Source: Streptomyces asiaticus (lineage in GTDB: Bacteria; Actinomycetota; Actinomycetes; Streptomycetales; Streptomycetaceae). From it: a DNA stretch of 64,000 nucleotides. A model generated the notes under the pieces. That model was not told the origin of the DNA and ran no database searches. It saw only the letters and a program-made list of their open reading frames with translations. Positions 1-9,800 of the stretch are shown piece after piece. A program made the position numbers and the translations under genes. Location: positions 7,998,001 through 8,062,000 of the forward strand of contig NZ_JAGSHX010000006.1 of assembly GCF_018138715.1 (NCBI RefSeq), given 5' to 3'. Every line of letters begins with the position of its first letter. Position 1 is the stretch's first letter.

Positions 1-118
1 AACCGAAGACGTCCGCGTCGGCCGCCCAGGTCTTCCCCGTACGCTTCGTCAGGTACCCCAGCATTTCCCTCTGGACGGCGCCGGAGTCCGGCACCGGCTG
101 GTCGGATGACGTGGTCAT
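1..118 (-). CDS. probable acyl carrier protein, N-terminal part only
   Basis: The reading frame starts at ATG 118..116, with GGGAG just upstream, and runs off the window edge. About 39 residues are visible, including the stretch REMLGYLTKRTGKTW followed by an acidic DADVFG segment. This resembles the helix-1 and loop region of free-standing carrier proteins, but the phosphopantetheine serine lies outside the window. It is the next gene after the Rieske protein (46 bp gap) and on the same strand, so it is probably in the biosynthetic operon. The ACP assignment is inference from a short fragment. Confidence 0.5.
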   Translation of the reverse strand, partial: MTTSSDQPVPDSGAVQREMLGYLTKRTGKTWAADADVFG

Positions 119-164
119 GCCTGTTCTCCCTCGTACTCGTGGACCAGGTCTCGCCGGCCGGTGG

Positions 165-1274
165 TCACTCCTCCGAGCGGCTCGCGCCGGCCCGGGGAGG
201 TCGCGGTGGCACGAGATCGTCCGTGGGTTCGGTGTAGAACTGCTGCGCCCACTGCCGGTACCGGCCGATCGGACCGTCGCCCTTGGCGAGCTTCGGGTGC
301 TCGACATGCTCCTGGTAGTGCCACATCAGCAGGTCCGCGCCGGTGTCGACGCTCGCCACCCGCTGGAGAACGGCGCTGAGCAGCCGGGCGACGGGCATGG
401 CCGCCGCGCGCCCCACCGTCCCGGGCACGCCGGGGATCCCGTTCAGCTCCAGCTTCGTACCGAACCGGAGCTGGATGCGCCCCGGGCCGGTGGGGGTCGC
501 GTGGAGCATCACATGGAGGGTGCCCGCGCCCCGGGGCAGGACCGTGCGCGCCGCGATGGTGGCCAGTCCGATCACCGTGAGCGTGTAGGACTGGCGGAAC
601 CCGCGCATCATGGTGCCGCGGGCGGTCGCGGTGACGGTGCTGGTCGGTTCCCCGGCCACCGGAGCGCCCTCGATGTCGAGACCTTTGAGACCGTGCAACG
701 CCGGCAGATGACCCCAGTCGAAGGCGTTCTCGATGACGTCCTGCGGGTGACCGGCGATGTCGAAGGTGTCGTGGCTGTACGGTTGCCGGTCGTCCATGGG
801 GAAGACCGGGACCTCCCACTGCGGGGGCAGGCCGAGCGCGTGCCACCACACATAGATCGAGCCGTTGGCCTCGCACACCGGGTACTGCGCCAGCGACGCC
901 TTCGGCGGTGGTTTGTCGTAACCGGTGCGCACACAGGTGCCGGCCGGGTCGAACGCGAACCGGTGGAAGGGGCAGACGATGTCCTCGCCCTCGACCGAAC
1001 CGCCGACCCCGAGATGCGCTCCCAGATGCGGGCACCGGGGCCGGACGGCCCGCAGCACGCCCTTGGCCGTGCGGTAGAGGACGACCTCCGTGCCCGCGAG
1101 CGGACGGGTGGTGACGGAGCCGGGGCGCACCTCGTCGGAGAAGGCCAGGCAGAACCATCCGTTCGGATAAGGGAGGGAAGGAGTGCGCAGGCTGTCGGCC
1201 GGGGCCGCGCTGGGCAGGCTGACCCTTCGGGCGTTGAGAAGCTGCTTCACCAGGGGCTTCAGGTGAGGCTTCAC
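165..1274 (-). CDS. Rieske [2Fe-2S] non-heme iron oxygenase
   Basis: 369-residue oxygenase-component-like protein. The Rieske cluster ligands are visible as C81-P-H83 and C101-P-F-H104. A downstream FDWGHLPALH segment fits the D/E-x2-H-x4-H mononuclear iron site, so this should be a hydroxylase or desaturase rather than a simple ferredoxin. The GTG start at 1274 is preceded by GAGGAG seven bases upstream, and that ribosome site overlaps the stop of the P450 gene. No reductase or ferredoxin gene is in view, so electrons must come from elsewhere. By position it is a tailoring oxidase for the polyketide cluster; the substrate is unknown. Confidence 0.85.
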   Translation of the reverse strand: MKPHLKPLVKQLLNARRVSLPSAAPADSLRTPSLPYPNGWFCLAFSDEVRPGSVTTRPLAGTEVVLYRTAKGVLRAVRPRCPHLGAHLGVGGSVEGEDIVCPFHRFAFDPAGTCVRTGYDKPPPKASLAQYPVCEANGSIYVWWHALGLPPQWEVPVFPMDDRQPYSHDTFDIAGHPQDVIENAFDWGHLPALHGLKGLDIEGAPVAGEPTSTVTATARGTMMRGFRQSYTLTVIGLATIAARTVLPRGAGTLHVMLHATPTGPGRIQLRFGTKLELNGIPGVPGTVGRAAAMPVARLLSAVLQRVASVDTGADLLMWHYQEHVEHPKLAKGDGPIGRYRQWAQQFYTEPTDDLVPPRPPRAGASRSEE

Positions 1275-1278
1275 GGCA

Positions 1279-2757
1279 TCACTCCTCGTGCTTCACCGGG
1301 CAGCCGCCGGCGCCCGGTGGCGTGGACGGGTGGGCGGGTGTGGAGGGCTGGGCGGGTGCGGACCGCGGCGTGGCCGCGTGCAGCCCGGCGTCGCCGGTGC
1401 CGCTCGTCCGCCGCTCACTGATCCGCAGGCGCAGCCCGCGCGAACTCAGGCTGGTCTCCACCTTGGGCTCGAACGGCTGGTCGCCGACGGGGGTCAGCTC
1501 CCAGCGGGCGACGATGGCGGTGAGGGCCAGGATGGCCTCGGTGAGGGCGAACTGGTCCCCGATGCACTTGCGCGCCCCGGCGCCGAACGGGATGTAGGCG
1601 GCTCGGTCGGGCTGACCGCCGAGCCAGCGGTCCGGGTCGAACCGGTCGGGCTCGGGGTAGAGGTCGGCCCTGCGGTGCAGCAGGTACGGGCTGAGCACGA
1701 TGGTGCTGCCGCCCTTGAGCCGTACCCCGCCGAGCTCGGTGTCCTGCCGGACCGCGCGGGTCATCATCCAGGCGGGCGGATACAGCCGCAGCGTCTCGGT
1801 CACCACCCGGGCGGTCAGGTCGAGCGAGGGCAGGTGCGCGGGGTCGACCTTCCCGCCGGCCAGGACCTGATGGGTCTCGGCCCGGAGCCGGCGCTGGACG
1901 TCCGGGTTGGTGGCGAGCAGGTGCAGCGCCCAGGCCAGGGTGATGGCCGTGGTCTCCATCCCGCCGAGGAAGAACGTGAGGGCCTCGTCCGCCAGTTCGG
2001 TGTCGCTCAGTTGCTTCTGGCCGTCCTGGCTCTCCTCGTCGACCGCCGCGACCAGCGTGGAGAGCAGGTCGGCATGGTCGGTCGGATCGGCGCGCCGCTC
2101 GGCGATGATCTCCGCGATGGTGGCCGACAGCCGGTTACGGGCCTGGTCGTAGCGCCGCTTCCGCGGAGTCGGCACCCGGCGCAGCAGGGCCGGTGTCATC
2201 ATCCGGCGGAAGAACGCGGTCACGATGGTGGAGGTGTCGGCAAGGGCCCGCCGCATGGTCTCGGCCGGCAGCGAGCCGCTGAACATCGTCTCCATGGTGG
2301 CGCGCGTCGTCAGCGTCATCATTTCCTGGGTGATGTCGAGGACGTCGCCGTCGCGCCAGGATCCCGCCTTCACCTCGGCCGCCCGGGCGAACACCGCCCC
2401 GTACCCGGCGAGCCGGGTGGGGTGGAACGACGGCTGGCACAGCCGCCGCTGCCGCCGGTGCAGGGGGTACGGGCAGGTGGACAGGCCGTCGCCGATGACC
2501 TCGCGGATCCGGTCGTAGATCGGGCCGCCCTTGTCGAAGACACGGTCGTTCAGGAACACCTGCCGGGTCAGGTCCGGATCGCAGATCATCATGGCGGTAC
2601 TCGGGCCCAGCCGGACGCGGACCATCTCGCGGTAGTCGGACAGGGACATGATGAACGCCAGCGGATCGCGGAGCAGGGGCAGTGCGTGGCCCAGCAGTGG
2701 CAGGGCCCGCGGAGCCAGCGGCACCGACGCGGCGGTCGCCGTACTCGTGTCCGTCAT
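1279..2757 (-). CDS. cytochrome P450, tailoring oxidase
   Basis: 492-residue soluble bacterial P450. Visible signatures are the I-helix GGMETT oxygen-binding segment, the ExxR motif (ETLRL) and the heme loop FGAGARKCIG with the proximal cysteine. The ATG start at 2757 overlaps the KASIII-like stop as ATGA, with AAGGAGG upstream, so the two genes are translationally coupled. An upstream TTG at 2763 is possible but less likely. The C-terminus carries a Pro/Ala/Thr-rich tail of about 40 residues that is dispensable in most P450s. It probably oxidises the polyketide product before or after the Rieske enzyme. Confidence 0.93.
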   Translation of the reverse strand: MTDTSTATAASVPLAPRALPLLGHALPLLRDPLAFIMSLSDYREMVRVRLGPSTAMMICDPDLTRQVFLNDRVFDKGGPIYDRIREVIGDGLSTCPYPLHRRQRRLCQPSFHPTRLAGYGAVFARAAEVKAGSWRDGDVLDITQEMMTLTTRATMETMFSGSLPAETMRRALADTSTIVTAFFRRMMTPALLRRVPTPRKRRYDQARNRLSATIAEIIAERRADPTDHADLLSTLVAAVDEESQDGQKQLSDTELADEALTFFLGGMETTAITLAWALHLLATNPDVQRRLRAETHQVLAGGKVDPAHLPSLDLTARVVTETLRLYPPAWMMTRAVRQDTELGGVRLKGGSTIVLSPYLLHRRADLYPEPDRFDPDRWLGGQPDRAAYIPFGAGARKCIGDQFALTEAILALTAIVARWELTPVGDQPFEPKVETSLSSRGLRLRISERRTSGTGDAGLHAATPRSAPAQPSTPAHPSTPPGAGGCPVKHEE

Positions 2758-3782
2758 GACCAACCTCCTTCTGTGTGGGAGCGACCGGCCGGTGCCATGG
2801 CGGCGGGATCGCGGGTGATCTCGAGCAGCGCGGTGGTCCAGCGGAAGCCGACCCCGAAACTCACCACGAGGACGCGGTCCCCGGTCCGCAGCGTGCCGGA
2901 GCGGAACGCCCGGTCGAGGGCGAGCAGGACGTCGGACGGGCCGGCGTGGCCGAGGTGGCGGCCGTAGGTCCAGCTGGTGTCGTCGGCGCGGAGGCCGAGT
3001 GGTGAGCCGCTGAGCAGCATGTCGAGCACGACCGACCCGATCGCGATGGGCACCACGTGCGCGATGTCCGCCGGTTTCACCGCGGCCTCGTCGAGGACGG
3101 CCTCGATGCAGCGGTGGGTGGCCCGCTGAAGGACGTCGATGTGGGGCATGAACCCGGTCTCCTCGACGGGGGACCGCCGGGCGACACCGGTGTGGCCCTC
3201 CCTGGTCCGGGTCTGCGCCTCCAGCCGCGACTCCGTGACATGGGCGGTCGCCACCAGGCGGGCGAAGCCCGTCCCCCGGGTGAGGACGGCGGCGGCGCCG
3301 GCGTCACCGGCCACGTAACCCAACTCCCGGGAATAGCCCCACCGTTCGTCCGGGAACCGGGCGCCGGTCGTGACCAGCGTGGCCTTCGCGTCCGGCCGGG
3401 CGGCGAGGTGGTCGGCCGCGGCGACGAGCGCGGCGGCCCCGCCGTCACTGGCGGCACCGACCTCGATCCCGGCGGTGTCCTTCCCCCCGAGCACCCGCAT
3501 CAGATAGGCCGAGGGCGTGTAGTGGTCCGCGTCCTGGAAGCCTGCGTGCACGAGCAGACTCAAGTCGGCGCCGGCCACGTCCGCGTGGCGCAGTGCCTTG
3601 AGACCGGCCCGGGCCGCCATCTGTGTGGCCGTGTCGTCCTTCGAGACGGCGGCGGAGGTGAATCCGTTGAGCGCCATCATGGAGGGCCGCCCGGTGCCCG
3701 GCCCGCCCGTCGGCTCGTGCTCGGGCCTGATGGGGGGTATCCACGCGCCGGTCCCGGCGATCGTGATGTCCTGCCACAACAC
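2754..3782 (-). CDS. KASIII-like acyltransferase, Cys replaced by Ser
   Basis: 342-residue thiolase-fold protein of the FabH (KASIII) family. The start is GTG 3782 with GGAGGAG upstream. Aligned by eye to FabH, the active-site cysteine falls on Ser in GAASDGG. The usual HQAN histidine motif is absent (VVPIAIGS), and the FabH GN(T/A) position reads GHAGPSD. This Ser/His/Asp pattern recalls KASIII-derived acyltransferases such as DpsC and CerJ, which move an acyl group instead of doing a decarboxylative condensation. It sits 35 bp after the synthase gene and overlaps the P450. Family membership is clear. The acyltransferase role is inference. Confidence 0.8.
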   Translation of the reverse strand: MLWQDITIAGTGAWIPPIRPEHEPTGGPGTGRPSMMALNGFTSAAVSKDDTATQMAARAGLKALRHADVAGADLSLLVHAGFQDADHYTPSAYLMRVLGGKDTAGIEVGAASDGGAAALVAAADHLAARPDAKATLVTTGARFPDERWGYSRELGYVAGDAGAAAVLTRGTGFARLVATAHVTESRLEAQTRTREGHTGVARRSPVEETGFMPHIDVLQRATHRCIEAVLDEAAVKPADIAHVVPIAIGSVVLDMLLSGSPLGLRADDTSWTYGRHLGHAGPSDVLLALDRAFRSGTLRTGDRVLVVSFGVGFRWTTALLEITRDPAAMAPAGRSHTEGGWS

Positions 3783-3798
3783 TGCTGTCTCCTCCGCT

Positions 3799-3834
3799 GT
3801 CACGAAAGGGGCGACTGTCACGAAAGGGGCGACT
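3799..3834 (-). repeat. 18-bp tandem duplication at synthase/KASIII joint
   Basis: Two exact 18-bp copies (3799-3816 and 3817-3834) lie between the synthase and the KASIII-like gene. The TGA stop of the synthase lies in the second copy. The duplication lengthens the intergenic spacer without disturbing either gene. Confidence 0.9.
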
Positions 3835-6800
3835 GGGGAACGCGGGCGCGGGGCCGGACCAGCTCTCCGCTGTGGTCCAAGGCGTGTGCGGTGACCCCGG
3901 TGATACGGGCCAGCACCTTGCCGTGACCGGTCACGGCGGTCAGGTCCCCGGTGGCGAAGTCGCAGTGCAGCCGGATGGCCGGGTGCTCCGCGCTGAGCAG
4001 GCAATCGTTGCCCGGCCCGCCGAGCTCGACCTCGTCGAGACCGGCCATCGGGCCGACCAGTGGCGGGTGGTCGCCGCGCGGTGGCAGCAGCAACAGGTGC
4101 ACCATCGCGTCCAGCAGGATCGCCGGTACGGTCATCCCCGCCAGGGCCGGAGCCCAGGCGGCGTGGTCCAGACCGAACCTGGCGCTGTTCCCGTCCGGCC
4201 CACGGGCGTAATCGCTGGTCCCGGCGAACGGGCCGGTGAGCGAGATCGGCGGGTCGGGGGAGTAGACCGGCATCGCGAACTCGGGTTCGGGGTCGTGGGA
4301 CGAGAAGTCGGGTGGTCCGGCGAGCACGGGATAGCGATCCGCCAGCACGACCGTCGTCTCGCACAGCAGGTCGTTGAAGCGCAGGACCTTGCCGTTCTTG
4401 CCGATCCGGTGCGCCGTCATCCGGACGGCCACCTCGGCGCCGTCCCGCTTCCGGCTGGTGACCCGGGCCTCCACCGCGACGGTGCGCCGCGGTCCGGCGA
4501 GCCTGACCGTGATCGACGTCCGGCAGACGAGACCGCGGAACCCGGTGACCACGAGGTCGGGGCAGAGGGTCGCGGCCGCGGCGGCCGCGGCTTCCAGGGT
4601 GAACGTGCCGGCCAGTGTGTACTCACCGTTGACGCGGTGGTGACGCATCCACCGCCCGTCCCGCTCGGCCAGGGTGTGCGGATCCCAGGTCTTGGTGAAG
4701 ACGGCCCAGCTCTTGCCGCGGTGCAGGACACCGTCGAGCAGCGGACTGGTCAGCGACGGATCCGGCACGGCGGGCGGCGGCGCGTCCGGAGCGGGGATCC
4801 GCGGCTCGCCGGAGGAACCGTAGGTGCTGGTCCCGCCCGGGCCGTAGGTGCTGATCCCACGCCGGGCCAGCAGGACGCGTTCGTCGTCCCGGATGAAGAA
4901 CGCCACCCCGGCGGCCGGTGGCCGGGTCACGGCGGAGAGGAACTGCGCGCATCCCTGCTCGGTGCTGATGTAGGCGTCCATCTGGTTGCGCTTGAGGGTC
5001 TCCCGCATGGTGACGCTGCTGGCGACGCCGACCTCCCGCCAGCCGCTCCAGAGGATCGCCAACTCCCGGTGACCGTCCGGTCCGTGCCGCTGGGCCCAGG
5101 CGCTCGCGTACGCGAGGTACTCGTTGACGGCGCAGTAGTCGATGTCACCGGGCGCGGGCGCGAGCGTCGCCAGGGTGCTGAAGTTGCACCAGATCCGGGG
5201 CGGACGCCCGGCCAGGGCCCGTTTGAGGTTGCGGTAGCCGGTCGCCTTGGTGGCCCGGACCGCCCGGAAATCGGTCAGCGTCTTGGCGTGCAGCGCACGC
5301 GACCGCAGGTCGAGGACGGTGTTGATGAGCAGGTCGATCTGTCCGTGCCGGTCGACGACCTCGTCGAGGACGGCGGTGGTGGCCTCGGCGTCGAGGATGT
5401 CGCACACGCGGTGGTGGACACGGTCCTGGCCGCACAGTTCGGTCAGCCGCCGCACGGTACGGCGTACCTCCAGGCGCGCCTGGGCCTTCTCGTAGGCGGC
5501 GCGCAGCTCGCCCACCGACGCGCCGGGGCGGCTGCGGTGTTCCGCGGCGATGAACTCGGCCTGCGGCGGCAGCGCGTCGTCGCCTTCCGGCAGCGGGGTG
5601 CGGCCGATGACGTACACATGCGGCCGGTCGCTGGTGCGGGCGATCGCGTGGAGGAGCTCGGGGGTGATGCCCCGGGCGCCGCCGAAGGCGACCACGACCG
5701 CGCCGGGCGGCAGCGAGGCGGCTTCCGCCGGGGGCGGTGGAGCGTGGTCGTCGGCGACGGCCAGGGTGAACCAGTCGCCCCCGCGGCAGGCCAGTGTGTG
5801 GGTCGGCACCTGGGCGGCGCCCGCCCGCGCCAGCTGGTCCAGGGCGGTCGCGGCGTCCGGCGCGTCGCTGAGCAGGGTCGCTCCGCCGCACTGCGGGACC
5901 TCGGCCCGGACGGAGCGGACGAGGCCGGTGAACAGCCCGCTCAGCGGGGGTGGCAGATCGTCCGGCACCGCGCCGAGCAGGAGCGCGCCGAGCGAACCGC
6001 CGGTGCGCAGCGCGGGCAGCGCCGCCTGGAGGGTGGTGAACGTGAGGTCCTGAAGGTCCTCCATCCGGGTGGCCTCGGCGTCGTCGCTCCCGTCGTCCTG
6101 GACCGGCAGCCGGGACAGGACCCGGATATGGCGCGGGATGAACGGCAATTCGGCCAGGGCGCCGGGCGCCTCATCGGGCGGGACGTGGGTGGCGGTTCCG
6201 AGGCCCGGCCGCGGTGCCCAGACGGCGATGTCCGGGCCGGTGGCGGCCGCGGCGAGATCCGGGGCGTCGGTGATGACGATGGTGCCCGGCGGGATCGACC
6301 GCGCGGCCGAGCCGTTCCGCGGCGGGGCCGTCGGGACGAATCGGAGGGTCTGGCGGCGGCCGGTGAAGTCCTCGGCGTGTTCCGGACCGGCCGCGTCGGG
6401 CGCGGTAGGTTCCGGCTCGGTGTGTGCGGCAGAGTCCGGCTCGGTGTGTGCGGCAGAGTCCGGCTCGGCGTGTGCGGCAGAGTCCGGTTCGGCGCGCGTG
6501 GTCCGGTCCGGTCCGGTGTGTGCGGCACCCCCCGGCCGGGTGAACCGGATCAGTGGTGATCCGGGGGCGGCGGGCGTCACGACGGTGTCCGCACCGGTGG
6601 AGACGGCCTTGAGGACCGCCAGCAGGGCGTCCAGCGACAGATAGGTGTGTCCGGCGTCGGCCAGTACGGGAAGGGCGTGCCCGGGCGTGGCCGGGCGTCG
6701 CGGATCGGTGGCCTCGACCGCGGTGGAGAGCGAACCCAGGACGGGCAGGTCGTGTTCCAGCGCGGTGGAGAGCCGGGTGACCGCCAGGACGGCGGCACCT

Positions 6801-9800
6801 TCCGCGATGGACCGGCCCTCCGGCACCAGTTCGTCGAGGTGGCGGTCCCAGCCGCTGATGGGCCGCTGGCACACCGCGCCGACGAGGGCGAGGTCGCAGG
6901 CGCGGTGCCGGAGTTGGCGCAGCGCCAGGTCGAGGGCGGTGTGCGCGGAGTCCCGGTGGGCGTAGACGCTGGTGCCCATACCCCGGAAGTCGTAGTAGTT
7001 GGCGGCCCGGCCCGACAGGATGCAGGAGACCGCCCCGGTGAAGTCGTCCTCGTTCAGATCGCCGGGGATCACCCCCTTGGCCTCCGCCATCCCCTTCGCG
7101 AGGTACTCCTTGAGCGTCTGCGCCCGCACCCGGTCGGGCAGGATGTCGAACGTGGTGGCGCACTCGCCGGCGTGCACCCGCAGCGCGGCCCGGGTGTTGT
7201 GCGTGGTCGGCAGCGTCGCTCCCACGACCACCGCCGTGGTGGGCCGAAGGCTGACGCCCGGCTCACCGAGCCGGTCCAGCAGCGGGCCGAGGGCCTGGAG
7301 CATCATCAGGTGGGCGGGGTCCATATGCCGCATGGTCAGCGGCGGGATGCGCACCTCACGCGGGGACGGCAGAGGGTACGGCACACCGAAGCCGGCGTCC
7401 GGGAGCGGGCCGTCACCACTCAGCCAGGCGGGGACCTGGGCGGTGTCCAGGCCGGGCAGATGGGTGTTCCAGCCCACGACGACCAGTTGCTCCGTGTCCG
7501 CGCGAGCCTCACCGCCCCGCCGCCGCGCGGGGGCGGCCGTCGGCACCCGGTCGGACAGGACCACATGCGCGTCCGCCCCTCCGAGGCCGAACGACGACAC
7601 CCCGACCACACGCGGCCGTGTGTCCTCCACCGGCCAGGGCGCGTCCCTGACCGGTACGGTCAGCCGCGTGCCGTCCTCCAGCAGCGGGTGCGGATCGGTG
7701 ACCACGGGCTGACCGGGGACCGCCCCGCGTTCGAGCGCGACCAGCGCGTGCGCGACCGAGACCAGGCCCGCCAGCACACCGGTGTGCCCGAAGACCTGCT
7801 TGTTCGAGGTCAGCAGGCAGGCCCGCTTCCGCGGCCCCAACCGGGAGAGCAGCGAGCGCAGTTCGATCTCGTCGCCCACCGGTGTGCCGGTGCCGTGTGC
7901 CACCACCCAGTCCACGTCGTCGGCCTCGATGCCCGCGTCGGCCCAGGCCCGGGCGATGGCCAGCTCCTGACCGCGCGTGGCCGGAGCGTGAATGCCCTTT
8001 CCCCGGCCGTCGGCGGCGAGACCGGTGCCCCGGATGACACCGAGCACCCGGTCGCCGTCCGCCACGGCCCGTGCGTACGACTTCAGGGTGAGCATGATGG
8101 AGCCCTCACCGATGAGGGTTCCGTCGGCCGCCTTGTCGAAGGGGCGTATCCTGCCGCTCATCGCGATGCCCTGGGCCCGGCAGAAGAGGGTGAACCCGAT
8201 CGGCTCGATCACCGAGGTGCCACCGGCCAGCGCCACATCGCAGGAACCCTCGCGCAGCGCCTTGACCGCCGCGTCCAGCGCGAACAGTCCGCTGGCACAG
8301 GCCGCGTCGAGGGTCAGGTGCTGCGAGTCGTCGGGGATCAGTCCGCGCAGCGCGTCGCGGGAGACGGACGCGGGCAGGTAGGCCTTCGGGTCCCCGCCGT
8401 CGCCACCGTAGTACGCGCTGATCGCGTGGTCGGCCAGCTCGGCCAGCCAGTCACCGTCCTGGTCGGCGGGGATCGCCTCGCGCACCATGCGCCGGTACTC
8501 GTCCCCCAGCACGACACCCTGCGGGCCGAGCCCCGTCTGGTCGTGGATACCGGTGGTCGTGGCGAGCCACCGGTCCGTCGGGCGCCGGTGCACCCCGGCC
8601 AGGGCCTGTACGGCGCAGTGCCGCAGCCAGCGAGTGGTACGCGGCCATCCGGGGCGGCCGACGTTCCCGTCCGGTTCGGCGATCGATGCGGGGTCGGGGA
8701 CGAAGCCGTGGACGTACGCGGCCTCGCGAACGTAGAAGGCGTCGGTTTCCTCCCGGGTGGGCGCCCAGAAGTGCTTCAGGTCGAAGGCGGACGGTTCGCT
8801 GGAGATCAGGGCGCCCTCCCGTAACCGGTCCCAGAACTCCGCCGTGTTGTTCGCGCCGGGCAGGACCAGACCGAGGCCGACCACGGCGACGGCTTCGGGG
8901 TCCGTCTCGGGTGGTTGGTCGGGTGCTGGGGCCGGTGCCGGGTCGGGCGCCGGGTCTGGCGCTTGGTCCTGTGCCGGTGCCGCCACCGGTGCCGGTTCCG
9001 GTGCCTGTGCCTGTGCCTGTGCCTGTGCAGGGCGGGCAGCCTCCGGTTGGCGCCTGGCGGGCCTGCTCACCTGGTCCGCCAGCCTGCTGTGCAGCCGCAG
9101 GCCCTGCATCCCGCCGATGCTGATGCCGCCGTCGGCGACGATGGTCTGCCCGGTGATGAAGCCGGCGTCCTCGTGCAGGAGGTGGACGATCAACTTGGCC
9201 GCCTCCGGTGTCGAGAGGGTACGGCTCATCAGCTCGCTGGCCTCGGCCGGGCCACCTGGCGTCGCCGCCGGGGCGTCCAGGTTGACGACGATTTCGCTCG
9301 CGACGGAGCCCAGCAGCACCGTGTTGACCCGGATGCCCTGGCCGACCAGCTCGAGCGCCAGATAGCGGACCAGCGACTCCAGGGCCGCCTTGGTGACACC
9401 GCCGGGGCCGTAACCCTGAACCGGCTGGTGCGCCCCGACGCTGGAGAGACAGAGGATGCTCGCGCCGTCCCGTCCCGCCATCAGCTCGGCCGCCCGGCGC
9501 GAACAGTGGTAGGCCGCCATCACATTGGTGGACCACGCCCGCTGCCAGTACGTGTCATCGATGTCGAACAGCGGCAGGAAGGCCCCGCCCGCGGCGTTGT
9601 TGATCAGAATGTCCAGGCCGCCGTGGCGCTCCTGGACCAGGTCGAACATCCGGTCGATCTCGCTGGTCTTGGCCACTGAGGCACGGATGAACTCGCAGCT
9701 GTGACCGGCCTGCTCCAGCTCCGCCCGCAGCCGCTCCGCCTGTTCGACCGAGTGGAAGTAGTTGACGATCACGTGGGCCCCGCTCCCCGCCAAGCGGCGC

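Noticed and set aside
6411..6482. CRISPR-like array (24-bp repeats)
   Set aside because: The units are directly adjacent with no spacers and lie in frame inside a coding linker.
3872..6559. 895-codon open frame on the plus strand across the synthase
   Set aside because: Antisense of the clearly conserved KR/DH region; composition is Gly/Arg-rich as expected from high-GC shadow frames.
6647..8824. 725-codon plus-strand open frame
   Set aside because: Antisense of the KS and CLF-like domains, no domain motifs.
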